Of a stretch of 40,538 nt of DNA, positions 33,142 to 40,538 are shown piece by piece (position 1 is the first letter of the stretch; each line of letters starts with the position of its first letter). The position numbers and the translations under genes are program-made. Origin of the DNA: CAZMLC01 sp964567125 (lineage in GTDB: Bacteria; Verrucomicrobiota; Kiritimatiellia; RFP12; UBA1067); NCBI GenBank assembly GCA_964567125.1, contig CAZMLC010000015.1:1-40538 (forward strand), in the 5' to 3' direction. The notes under the pieces are model-generated. The model was not told the origin of the DNA. It ran no database searches and worked only from the letters and a program-made list of their open reading frames with translations.

Positions 33142-36100
33142 GCGAAGGCCGCCACCTCTACGATGCGTTCGATTCGGAACTCTGCCTCATCGGGGCAGCC
33201 ACGGATGAAACCTTGGCTGACGAGGTCCATCGCCTGCGCTGCTATCTGGACCAAGTTCCGCAGAGCAGCCTTGAAGATATTGCCTACACCTGCGCCTATC
33301 AGGCACGCAATCAACCCTGCGTCGTGGCGCTCGTCGCCAGTTCGTTACAGGATCTGCGCGCACGTCTCGATTCCGTGCATAAAAAGCTCTCTGAGCATGT
33401 TGCGCGCATCCGCGATAAAAACGGTGTCTATTTCAGCCGTGAACGCATGGCTCAACATGGACGCATCGCCTTCCTCTTCCCCGGCGTCACCTCGTTCTAT
33501 CCTGACATGCTGCGCGATCTCAATCTGGTCTTCGACGATTGCCGCAGCGTCTTTGATGAGCTGGAAGAGGCGATTCGCGTGGATACGCGCGACAGCTTCA
33601 TTCCCTCGGACTATGTCTTCCCGCCTTCAGCCATCTATCGCGAGAGCCATGTTGCTCCGGCGGACCTCTTTTCCGAATCGCTCATAGCTACGCATGCCGC
33701 CAATCTGGCCTTCTACCGGCTCTTTGAGCGCATCGCCCTCCATCCGGATGGTCTGCTCGGCTTCAGCGGCGGCGATTTTGCCGCGCTGGATGTCGCCGGT
33801 GTCTATGGGCCTCTCTCGCGCAACAAGCGGATCCAGTTCATGCGCGAAGGCTACACCATGCTGAATAGCCTCACGGATCGCGAGGACTTGCCGCAGTGCG
33901 CTATGTTGGTGGTGATCGATGCGCCGGCTAACCTGCTCACTGAACTCTGCGAACGCTATCCCGGACGCGTCGTCATCTCGTCGTACGACAGTGCCCGCCA
34001 ACATGTGCTGGCGCTCTCCCCGGAAATTTACGCGGAGACGGTCGAGCAGCTGCAAAAAGCCAATGCGCGCTGCGTGCAGGTGCCCATGAAATGGCCCTTC
34101 AGCACGCCCTGGTGCGCCAAGGTCCTGCCGACCATCCGCCAATTCCTAAGCCATTGGGTCCGCCATGTGCCGCGCATTCCGGTTTATTCCTGCGCCACGG
34201 CGGACCGCCTCTCGATCCACCCGCGCGATATTCTCACGGTCATGTCGGATCAATGGGTCTCCCCTGTCCGCTTCGAAGAGACCATCCGCACCATGTATGC
34301 CGACCGCTTCCGCATCTTTATCGAGGTCGGCGCACGCGGAAACATGACCACCACCATCGATGAGATTCTGCGCACTGACCGCCACCTCGCGGTCGCCGTG
34401 AACCGCATCCATCGTTCCGGCATCACGCAGCTTCATCACGCCTTAGCGCAATTGGCCGCCCATGGCGTCCGCCTCGACCTGACCGCGCTGCATGCGAAAC
34501 GTCGCCGCAACCTGCTGGATTTCGATCATCCGTTGGCCGCCCTGGCGCAGACGCGTAATGTCGTATCGCTGCACACGCACTATCCCGTGATCCAGGCCTT
34601 TACGCCAACCAGCAACCTCTTTACCCAGGCCGCACCCGCAACACCGACGGAATCGGTTCAGAAAAACCTGCCGGATCTCATCGATCATCATCGCCTCGCA
34701 TATGGCGCTGAATTCCCCATGCTCGCCAATGCCAACGTCATCGAAGAACAGCCCGGCATCTCGATTGAGGTTTCCAAGATCATCGCGCTCGAAGACTATC
34801 CGTTCCTGTTGGATTATACGGTCGGAACCTCCCAGCTCTCCTTTTCCGAACCCGACCTGCATGGGCTGACCATTCTTTCGCTCGCATCCGGTCTTGAAAT
34901 CATGGCGGAGGCCGCCCGCAAACTGCTTCCGGCCAGCGCGCGCCTCATTGAGGTCGAGAACCTCCGTGCCCAGCGCTGGATCGGCTTTGAACGCGGCGCG
35001 GTCAAGATCAACATCAAAGCTGAACGTATTGCCAGCTCGGATCCCTCCTGTGCGGCCATCAAAGTCCAGCTGCGCGACGATACGCCCAACAGCGCCTTTA
35101 CCTGGCCGATCTTTGAAGCGACTCTGCTCCTGAACGTTGCAGGTGAAATGACCCATCCGACTATGGTCCCGAGTCCGCTCACCCATCCGCGCCAAGTCAA
35201 CTGGTCAAGCAGCGAAATCTATCCGGAGCGGCTCTTCCACGGCGGCGCGTTGCGCAGTATCCGCCACGTGGATCAGTGGAGCGAAGAGGGCGTCAATTTT
35301 GAACTGGAAGTGCCGCCGCGCGGCGAAGCGGTCCGCTACACGCGCATCCCCCTCTTCACGGTCTGGCCGCAGCTGCTGGACGGCATCACCTCCGCCTTTG
35401 CCCTGTGGCGTTCGCACGAGAAATTCTTCGGCGCGATCTCCCTGCCCTTCCGCGCCCGCCGCATCACCTTCCACGCGGCGAACTATTCCGAAGGCACGCG
35501 CCTGCGCGGCTATCTGCGCCTCACCTCCGTGACTCCGCGCTCGCATATTGCCGACATCAACGTCTCGGATGGCAACGGCAACCTGCTGATTCACATCAAG
35601 GGGTGGGAGGAGATCTGCGAACGCATTCCGGACAGCTACCATCGCTACATCTTAAAACCCGCGGAACGCTTTATTTCCGAAGAGGTTCCGCTCAATCTCT
35701 TCCATGCGCCGACCATGCCGATCGCCACGGCGTTTGTGGCGGAACCGCCCGTCAAGATTTTCGAACAGAATCAGGAGATCTGGCTGCGCGCCATGGCCTA
35801 TACCGCGCTCTCGCAAGCTGAACGTGAGGATTGGCTGGAGATGCAGGGCGCGACCTCGCGCCGCGTGGAATGGCTCTTCGGACGCATCGCGGCCAAGGAG
35901 TCTGTACGCCGCTACCTGCTCAAGCAGCATCTCTCCCGCTGGACCTCCGCCGACGTGCGCATCTGGCCCGACGACTCAGGCAAACCGCATCCGCTGGGCG
36001 AATGGTCAGATGTCCTCAAATCCTCGGAAATCGATCTCTCCATCGCGCATACCGCCAAACTCGTGGTGGCAGCTGTCGCGGCACATACGCATATCGGAAT

Positions 36101-36452
36101 CGACATCGAGACGCTCGGACGCGATCTGTCGGATGATTTCATCCACGGTGTTTTCACCCCGCATGAAATCGAATTGGCCGCCCGCTCCGGCGAAGGTCCT
36201 GTCGGCCTGTTAAAATTCTGGTGCGCCAAGGAGGCCATCTCCAAAGCGCTCGGCACCGGCATCCGCTACAGCCCGCAGGATCTGCACATCGATGCCGCCG
36301 ACCCCGTGACCGGCACGCTGCACATCCAGCTTCAAGGCCAGTGGCTCGACTCCTTCAAGAAGTTCACGGGACGCAAAAACCCAGTTCAGACCGCGACCTT
36401 CTCAGGCCACGCCTTTGCCTCCTGTCTGCTACCTAAAACGCTCTTTACGTGA
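33138..36452 (+). CDS. AT-like/DH-like/4'-phosphopantetheinyl transferase fusion
   Basis: A 1,104-residue cytoplasmic protein. Residues about 108-440 match a PKS acyltransferase (IAFLFPGVTSFYPDM; GFSGGDFAALDVAGVYG with nucleophile S210). The catalytic His position (FHTP in relatives) is FSTP (S322), the oxyanion Gln of PGQGSQ is Val117, and GHS is GFS. Residues about 545-800 match a double-hotdog dehydratase (ALEDYPFLLDYTVG), but the catalytic His is Tyr560; the Asp of LLDG (D748) remains. Residues about 895-1095 are an Sfp-like PPTase with VEWLFGRIAAKE, IGIDIE (D989, E991) and FWCAKEAISKALG (K1031, E1032), all intact. Translationally coupled to the KS gene. The PPTase would activate a carrier protein encoded elsewhere. 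AT and DH may be non-catalytic scaffolds, or have changed chemistry. Confidence 0.85.
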   Translation: MSEGRHLYDAFDSELCLIGAATDETLADEVHRLRCYLDQVPQSSLEDIAYTCAYQARNQPCVVALVASSLQDLRARLDSVHKKLSEHVARIRDKNGVYFSRERMAQHGRIAFLFPGVTSFYPDMLRDLNLVFDDCRSVFDELEEAIRVDTRDSFIPSDYVFPPSAIYRESHVAPADLFSESLIATHAANLAFYRLFERIALHPDGLLGFSGGDFAALDVAGVYGPLSRNKRIQFMREGYTMLNSLTDREDLPQCAMLVVIDAPANLLTELCERYPGRVVISSYDSARQHVLALSPEIYAETVEQLQKANARCVQVPMKWPFSTPWCAKVLPTIRQFLSHWVRHVPRIPVYSCATADRLSIHPRDILTVMSDQWVSPVRFEETIRTMYADRFRIFIEVGARGNMTTTIDEILRTDRHLAVAVNRIHRSGITQLHHALAQLAAHGVRLDLTALHAKRRRNLLDFDHPLAALAQTRNVVSLHTHYPVIQAFTPTSNLFTQAAPATPTESVQKNLPDLIDHHRLAYGAEFPMLANANVIEEQPGISIEVSKIIALEDYPFLLDYTVGTSQLSFSEPDLHGLTILSLASGLEIMAEAARKLLPASARLIEVENLRAQRWIGFERGAVKINIKAERIASSDPSCAAIKVQLRDDTPNSAFTWPIFEATLLLNVAGEMTHPTMVPSPLTHPRQVNWSSSEIYPERLFHGGALRSIRHVDQWSEEGVNFELEVPPRGEAVRYTRIPLFTVWPQLLDGITSAFALWRSHEKFFGAISLPFRARRITFHAANYSEGTRLRGYLRLTSVTPRSHIADINVSDGNGNLLIHIKGWEEICERIPDSYHRYILKPAERFISEEVPLNLFHAPTMPIATAFVAEPPVKIFEQNQEIWLRAMAYTALSQAEREDWLEMQGATSRRVEWLFGRIAAKESVRRYLLKQHLSRWTSADVRIWPDDSGKPHPLGEWSDVLKSSEIDLSIAHTAKLVVAAVAAHTHIGIDIETLGRDLSDDFIHGVFTPHEIELAARSGEGPVGLLKFWCAKEAISKALGTGIRYSPQDLHIDAADPVTGTLHIQLQGQWLDSFKKFTGRKNPVQTATFSGHAFASCLLPKTLFT

Positions 36453-36715
36453 GGCGAAGCATCTTTACCCTTTTCCTCATCGCTGAAGCCCGCGATGATG
36501 CACGTTTAACCGCAAAGGTAGGATGAGAAAACATCACACCATTATTCCAGTGTCCTATCATCCCTTTCATCTGCGTCATCTGCGGATATCCATCGTTCTG
36601 TTTTTTTTCATGAAGGTTCAGTGTTTCATGTTTCTCCCAATCTTTCCACGTTTCCGGCCTCTGCGTGTATCCAGACTGTTAAAACGCGCGGAAACCTGCG
36701 AGAATAGGCGGCGTT
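36453..36715. repeat. Intergenic region with short direct repeats
   Basis: No gene is supported. After the stop there is a 7-bp hairpin (TCATCGC at 36477-36483 with GCGATGA at 36492-36498) without a U tract, a weak terminator at best. CATCTGCG is repeated in tandem with a 9-bp period (36568-36585), and GTTTAACCGCAAAGG occurs near 36504-36519. Both look like the short dispersed repeats known in PVC genomes (inference from memory of similar sequences). An open frame at 36523-36768 is low-complexity and overlaps the next gene. Confidence 0.4.
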
Positions 36716-37696
36716 ATGATCGCATCATTTTCTGCATTGACCCCGGATCGTGTTTTGGATGCTGTTGAAGCCACCCTTCAGCAGCGGTGCAGCGGCGTCA
36801 TTCGTCCCCTGCCCAGCTACATCAACCGCGTCTACGACGTCGCGCTCGAATCCGGCGAACACATCGTTGCCAAATTTTATCGGCCCGGTCGCTGGAGTCG
36901 CGCAGCGCTGCACGATGAACATGCGTTCGTGCGGGCCTGCGCGGAGGCAGAGATTCCGGTGATTGCTCCGCTCGTCTTTCCGGATGGCACCACGCTGGGC
37001 GATATCGATGAGATGGCCTTTGCGCTCTTTCCCCGCCGCGGCGGCCGGCCCATCGAACCCGCTGATCCCGGCGATGCGCTCTGGCACCGTCTCGGCGCGC
37101 TGCTGGCACGCATCCATTGCGTGGGCGAAGCCGCACCGGCACCGGCGCGGCTGACCTTTCATCCGGCCGTCACAACCGTTGCTGATCTCGACTATCTGCT
37201 CAACCACGATTTCATGGAACCGCGCGAAGCGAAACGTCTGGAGCGCTTTGGAACCACCCTGCTGGAGACCATTGAGCCGTTGTTCACCGGCACAGAAGCG
37301 ATCCGGTTGCATGGCGACTGCCAGCACACCAACGTACTGGAACGGCCCGATACCGGCGTCTTCCTGATCGACTTTGACGATATGATGAACGGCCCGCCGG
37401 TGCAGGATCTCTGGATGCTCCTGCCAGGTCGCCGCGAGGACTGTCCTGAAGAGCTGGAGCAACTGCTCGAGGGCTACACGATGTTCCGCAGCTTTGACCG
37501 ACGGACCCTCGCGCTGATTGAACCGCTGCGCGCCATGCGCATGACCTATTATCTGGCCTGGTGCGCGCAGCAGGCGCAGGATGTGGCTTTCCTCCACCAC
37601 CATCCCGGCTGGGGCACGCCCGCCTTCTGGGCCAAGGAGCTGCACGAACTCGAAGATCAGCTCAGCGTGATTCAGGGTAACAGTGAAATCTGCTGA
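36716..37696 (+). CDS. srkA: SrkA/YihE-type protein kinase (APH/choline kinase fold)
   Basis: A 326-residue cytoplasmic kinase of the aminoglycoside-phosphotransferase-like fold, matching stress response kinase A of enterobacteria in length and motifs: YINRVYDVAL, the ATP Lys in IVAKFYRPGRWS (K53), the catalytic loop RLHGDCQHTNVL (D201) and the Mg2+ site LIDFDDMMNGPPVQDLWMLL (D219). SrkA is a Ser/Thr kinase that protects against envelope and oxidative stress. ATG 36716 has only a weak AGGCGG-like site. It stands alone on this strand and converges with the unknown protein at 37703. The substrate is inferred from the family only. Confidence 0.88.
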   Translation: MIASFSALTPDRVLDAVEATLQQRCSGVIRPLPSYINRVYDVALESGEHIVAKFYRPGRWSRAALHDEHAFVRACAEAEIPVIAPLVFPDGTTLGDIDEMAFALFPRRGGRPIEPADPGDALWHRLGALLARIHCVGEAAPAPARLTFHPAVTTVADLDYLLNHDFMEPREAKRLERFGTTLLETIEPLFTGTEAIRLHGDCQHTNVLERPDTGVFLIDFDDMMNGPPVQDLWMLLPGRREDCPEELEQLLEGYTMFRSFDRRTLALIEPLRAMRMTYYLAWCAQQAQDVAFLHHHPGWGTPAFWAKELHELEDQLSVIQGNSEIC

Positions 37697-37702
37697 GCCG
37701 CG

Positions 37703-38206
37703 CTACAGCGCACGGCTATCGTACGCCCAATGCAGCAGCATCTGCCGTTGTTTAGGTCGGCACCTGCAATCGCCCGGCGCGCAATGTTTCACGATCTGAC
37801 TGATGTGGCGGCGGATGGCCCGCCAGCGTCGAATCTGACGCGCATCATCCGGACAGCGGCGTCCCATGTAGTAGCGGCAATACCACTGGAACCAGCCGCG
37901 CGGATCCTCCCAGTAGATCCACCCTTTTTTGCGCCATTCCGCTAAGGGCTGCGATGCATCCACGCCAAAATAATTGAGCGAAGGATCGTGACGATCCGAC
38001 GATAGTTTCGCCTGTTCAAACCAATCGGCAGGAAACTCATCGCGACAATCCGTCATATACTTTCCACCGAATACGCCGAGCGCCAACAGTTCGTCCGGCG
38101 ATAGCTCTGGCGCAAACTCCGCGGCGAAATGTGCGCCCATCGGCTCGGTCAGTTCATACGTATAATCGCGTTGCATCCGATCATTCACGCGGACGATTCG
38201 TGTCAT
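37703..38206 (-). CDS. Conserved protein of unknown function
   Basis: A 167-residue soluble, basic, Trp- and Arg-rich protein. Its sequence (ELTEPMGAHFAAEFAPELSP, VFGGKYMTDCRDEFPADWF, DPRGWFQWYCRYYMGRRC) is of a type I recognise as widespread in bacteria, but with no assigned function. The C-terminus HCAPGDCRCRPKQRQMLLHW has three Cys that could bind a metal. ATG 38206 has GGAGG 9 nt upstream, inside the EF-hand gene that overlaps its start by 26 nt, so the two are probably translated from one message and may work together. Confidence 0.82.
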   Translation of the reverse strand: MTRIVRVNDRMQRDYTYELTEPMGAHFAAEFAPELSPDELLALGVFGGKYMTDCRDEFPADWFEQAKLSSDRHDPSLNYFGVDASQPLAEWRKKGWIYWEDPRGWFQWYCRYYMGRRCPDDARQIRRWRAIRRHISQIVKHCAPGDCRCRPKQRQMLLHWAYDSRAL

Positions 38207-38342
38207 TGCTGAAATCCTCCTGCATTAGAAAGCCATCCCGATTGGCATCCATCTGGTTAAAAATCTGCAGCGGTCCTTTGAAGTCCGCACGCGAAACGCG
38301 GTCATTCTTCAGCCTGCGCAGTTTATCCGTCCCGTTTTGCAC
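38181..38342 (-). CDS. Small EF-hand protein (53 residues)
   Basis: A short open frame from GTG 38342 to TGA 38181. It reads MQNGTDKLRRLKNDRVSRAD, then FKGPLQIFNQ and MDANRDGFLMQEDF. The loop D-A-N-R-D-G-F-L-M-Q-E-D is a full EF-hand (DxNxDGxLxxxD), preceded by a helix-like segment; NDRVSRADF earlier is a degenerate half of a second hand. An in-frame stop lies three codons before the GTG, which is the only usable start. With the predicted promoter just upstream the message would be nearly leaderless. It overlaps the next gene by 26 nt. Expected role: Ca2+ binding or a partner of that gene's product (inference). Confidence 0.6.
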   Translation of the reverse strand: MQNGTDKLRRLKNDRVSRADFKGPLQIFNQMDANRDGFLMQEDFSNDTNRPRE

Positions 38343-38354
38343 CGCGTTTCACGC

Positions 38355-38385
38355 ATTATACGAGGGTTGCGCGCGGCACAGTCAA
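38355..38385 (-). promoter_or_regulatory. Promoter of the EF-hand/unknown protein pair
   Basis: On the minus strand, TTGACT (38385-38380) and a perfect TATAAT (38360-38355) with a 19-bp spacer. The -35 box contains the TGA stop codon of the upstream histidine kinase (38384-38382). The spacer is longer than the ideal 17 bp. Confidence 0.55.
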
Positions 38386-40538
38386 GGGTTAAGCAGTATT
38401 TTTTTCACAGTCGCGACAAAACCAGAAGCAACAAAGGGCTTCTGAAGAAAATCATTCGCGAAGGTCTTCCATATACCTTCATCCGCTTGTGTTTCGAGGC
38501 CGCTGACCATAAGAAGCTTCATCTGCGGCGCACGTGCGCGGATCTTTTTTGCGAGCGTCCAGCCATCCATCACAGGCATGTCCACATCGGCGATAACCAA
38601 TGCGAACGTATCGGGGTTTTCCTCAAACACCTGCAAGGCCCGCGCGCCATTCTCGGCCACGACAACGCGATAGCCGGCGCGCACAAGAATACGTTGAGCC
38701 AATGAGCGGATCGCCTCCTCGTCATCGACAAACAAGACCGTTTCGCCGCCGCCCTGCACCTGCGACGCGGTATTCGCCTTGACGTGGTTGTCACTGGCTG
38801 CGGTGGTCGGCGGAATAAAGACCTGAAAGGTGGTACCTTTCTCCAGCTCGGTCGTCACGGTAATAAAGCCGCCATGCGCCTCGACAATGCCCCGTACGGT
38901 CGACAATCCGAGCCCAGTTCCCTGTCCCATTTTTTTCGTCGTGAAAAAGGGGTCCCAGATGCGCGCAAGGTTCTCCGAGGATATCCCCGTCCCGGTGTCT
39001 TCAACGCGAATAACCAGCCACGCGCCGGGTCGCGCATCATCGATTGCAGCTGCGGCAGCCGCATCCAAAACACGGTTTTCCGCGGCCAAGAGCAACGAGC
39101 CGCCCTGCGGCATGGCATCGCGCGCATTCAGGCAGAGATTGAGGACCACTTGATGAAGCTGTGTCGGATTGGCCATCACCTGCCAGAGATCGTTCGGCGC
39201 GGAGACACTCACATGGATCGACTTCGGGAAGGTCTTCGTGATCATATCGATAATATCCTGCAACAGGTACTTCACATGTACAAGCTGCGGATCGCCGCTG
39301 ACACCGCGCACGAAACCGAGGATCTGGCGCACAAGCCCGACACCGCGTTCGGCACTCGCATCCAAGGTTTTCAAGAGTTGCAGTTCCGTCGGCTCCGTAT
39401 GCGTCTCGCGCAATAACTGCACGGCCATCTTAACCGGGGTCAGTACATTGTTGAGATCGTGGGCAATGCCTGCGGCAAGCATGCCGATGCTTTCCAAGCG
39501 TTGCACCCGCAGAAATTGTTCTTCCAGCTGTTTCTTTTCCGAGATATCGCTGATAAAGCCTTCATAATAAATCGAATGGCCATCCGGTGCGGCCACGCGC
39601 CGTGCGTTCGTTAATGTCCAAACGAGCGAGCCATCGCGCCGCCGCAGCTGGCACACATAGTTTTTCACCTGATTGTGCTCCTCCAGCTCGTAAATAAACC
39701 GTTCGCGATCCAACGCAGTCGGCCAGAACAATGTTTTCGCATCGGTCAGCTCTTCCAACAGCTGGTTCGGCGATTTATACGCCAGAATACGCGCCATGGT
39801 AGGATTGACAGTGAGCACCCGACCATCTGGAGTCGTACGGACAATGCCCTCTGTCGCGCCTTCAAAAATACCGCGATACAGCTCCTCGGCTTGACGCAAT
39901 GCATTTTCCGCGCGCCGGACCGCGGTCTGGTCCATCAGAAAACCAACCGTTGCAAAACCATCGTTCAGATGAACCGTTGTGACCGCGACACGGACGGGAA
40001 AAACATCGCCATCGGGCCGGATCGCACTGGCTTCATACTCGACAGGCGCACGCTCTCCACGTGCCCGTTTCAGCGCAAATGACTCAACCATAGCACGCGA
40101 TTCCGGTGCCCATTGATCGAGAATTGAACGGCCAATGAGATCCACCGATTTCGCAATGTGGAACAATTCACGGAAGGCTTGATTCACATAAATGATCTTA
40201 GTATTGCGGGTCACACCAATTGCCACGGGCGCCTTCTCGATCAATGTCCGAAAACGATTTTCACTGGCCAGCAAGTCTTCTGCAGCTTTTTTTGTCTCCG
40301 AGATGTCCTGGATAATTTCCAACGCCAGACGCGTCCCATCAATACAGATTTCACTCACGGAATAGGAGACCCAGAACGTTTCGCCGTTTTTACGGCGAGC
40401 AAGTGTTTCAAAATTTTGCACCCGTCCGCGGGTTTTCAGGATTTCAATCAGCTGTTGACGGGCATCCGGCTGAGCCCACATGCCCAACTCAAGCGTCGCA
40501 TGTCCGATCATCTCCTCATGCGTATAGCCATACCATTT
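38382..40538 (-). CDS. Hybrid sensor histidine kinase with three PAS domains (partial)
   Basis: 718 visible residues; the N-terminus lies beyond the window, as the frame is open to the edge (KWYGYTHEEMIGH is an internal PAS segment). Order: PAS 1 (to about 81), PAS 2 (94-205), PAS 3 (215-333), HisKA with the phosphorylated His in GIAHDLNNVLTPV (H360), HATPase with NLCLNARDAMPQGG, VEDTGTGI and GTGLGLS, then a C-terminal receiver (VLFVDDEEAIRS; phosphorylated Asp D651 in IADVDMPVMDG; conserved Lys in LQKPF). No membrane segment is visible in this part. An intramolecular or downstream phosphorelay is likely. No response regulator is adjacent. Signal unknown. Confidence 0.93.
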   Translation of the reverse strand, partial: KWYGYTHEEMIGHATLELGMWAQPDARQQLIEILKTRGRVQNFETLARRKNGETFWVSYSVSEICIDGTRLALEIIQDISETKKAAEDLLASENRFRTLIEKAPVAIGVTRNTKIIYVNQAFRELFHIAKSVDLIGRSILDQWAPESRAMVESFALKRARGERAPVEYEASAIRPDGDVFPVRVAVTTVHLNDGFATVGFLMDQTAVRRAENALRQAEELYRGIFEGATEGIVRTTPDGRVLTVNPTMARILAYKSPNQLLEELTDAKTLFWPTALDRERFIYELEEHNQVKNYVCQLRRRDGSLVWTLTNARRVAAPDGHSIYYEGFISDISEKKQLEEQFLRVQRLESIGMLAAGIAHDLNNVLTPVKMAVQLLRETHTEPTELQLLKTLDASAERGVGLVRQILGFVRGVSGDPQLVHVKYLLQDIIDMITKTFPKSIHVSVSAPNDLWQVMANPTQLHQVVLNLCLNARDAMPQGGSLLLAAENRVLDAAAAAAIDDARPGAWLVIRVEDTGTGISSENLARIWDPFFTTKKMGQGTGLGLSTVRGIVEAHGGFITVTTELEKGTTFQVFIPPTTAASDNHVKANTASQVQGGGETVLFVDDEEAIRSLAQRILVRAGYRVVVAENGARALQVFEENPDTFALVIADVDMPVMDGWTLAKKIRARAPQMKLLMVSGLETQADEGIWKTFANDFLQKPFVASGFVATVKKILLNP

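Noticed and set aside
36523..36768. 81-codon open frame upstream of the SrkA-like kinase
   Set aside because: Phe/His-rich, built from short direct repeats, no ribosome binding site, and it overlaps the start of the kinase gene.
1..40538. CRISPR arrays, insertion sequences, prophage genes, rRNA or riboswitches
   Set aside because: No regularly spaced repeats, transposase or integrase motifs, rRNA segments or known aptamer cores were found on either strand.

Overview
The window looks like a scaffold piece from an uncultured bacterium of the PVC group, most likely Verrucomicrobiota/Kiritimatiellota. This rests on autotransporter-associated beta-strand (ATBS) repeat proteins with 'DANWTSAxNWGG' caps, an SHD1-like secreted protein, a four-module beta-helix protein with DUF1565-type 'YVDxxxGxD' starts, and a Tat-signal protein divergent from a PAS/AraC regulator. 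No marker allows a firm species call. Four runs of exactly 100 N (1716-1815, 5656-5755, 19092-19191, 26298-26397) are scaffolding placeholders. Each interrupts a gene, and the apparent frame changes in argS and in the second ATBS gene come from them.

Layout. 1-3136: start of a Tat-exported protein (minus), a PAS-AraC regulator, proS, an HU/IHF-like protein and a small unknown protein. 3171-9196 (minus): a tight five-gene run, transcribed phosphohexomutase > galK > trxA > argS > LeuT-type amino acid transporter, from a recognisable promoter at 9227-9256. 9485-13461: potABCD polyamine ABC transporter, closed by a strong terminator. 13534-13724: tRNA-Lys(TTT) with its own terminator and promoter, the promoter lying back to back with that of the next operon. 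13754-16942: an ATP-type phosphofructokinase of the PPi-PFK-like clade, era, and a ferritin-like/VIT1 membrane protein. 17149-21918: a giant secreted beta-helix protein. 22076-24386: divergent thyX, an SHD1-like secreted protein and a UbiA prenyltransferase. 24395-30625 (minus): two tandem ATBS giants.

30890-36452 is the most unusual part: panB followed 11 nt later by a ketosynthase-like protein, whose stop overlaps the start of an acyltransferase-like/dehydratase-like/phosphopantetheinyl transferase protein. The KS, AT and DH domains each align well with the PUFA/type I PKS families but have lost a key catalytic residue (Cys to Ser, His to Ser, His to Tyr), while the C-terminal PPTase keeps all its motifs. 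PanB feeds the CoA pathway that supplies the PPTase donor. 36716-40538: an SrkA-like kinase, then (minus) a PAS-rich hybrid histidine kinase running off the edge, a 53-residue EF-hand protein that is easily missed, and a conserved protein of unknown function overlapping it.

A second pattern worth following: the three giant secreted proteins, of two different architectures, all end in the same kind of six-residue tail (T-[LV]-[LM]-L-x-[KR]-stop), and none shows an obvious outer-membrane barrel or LPXTG-like signal. This may be a sorting signal.
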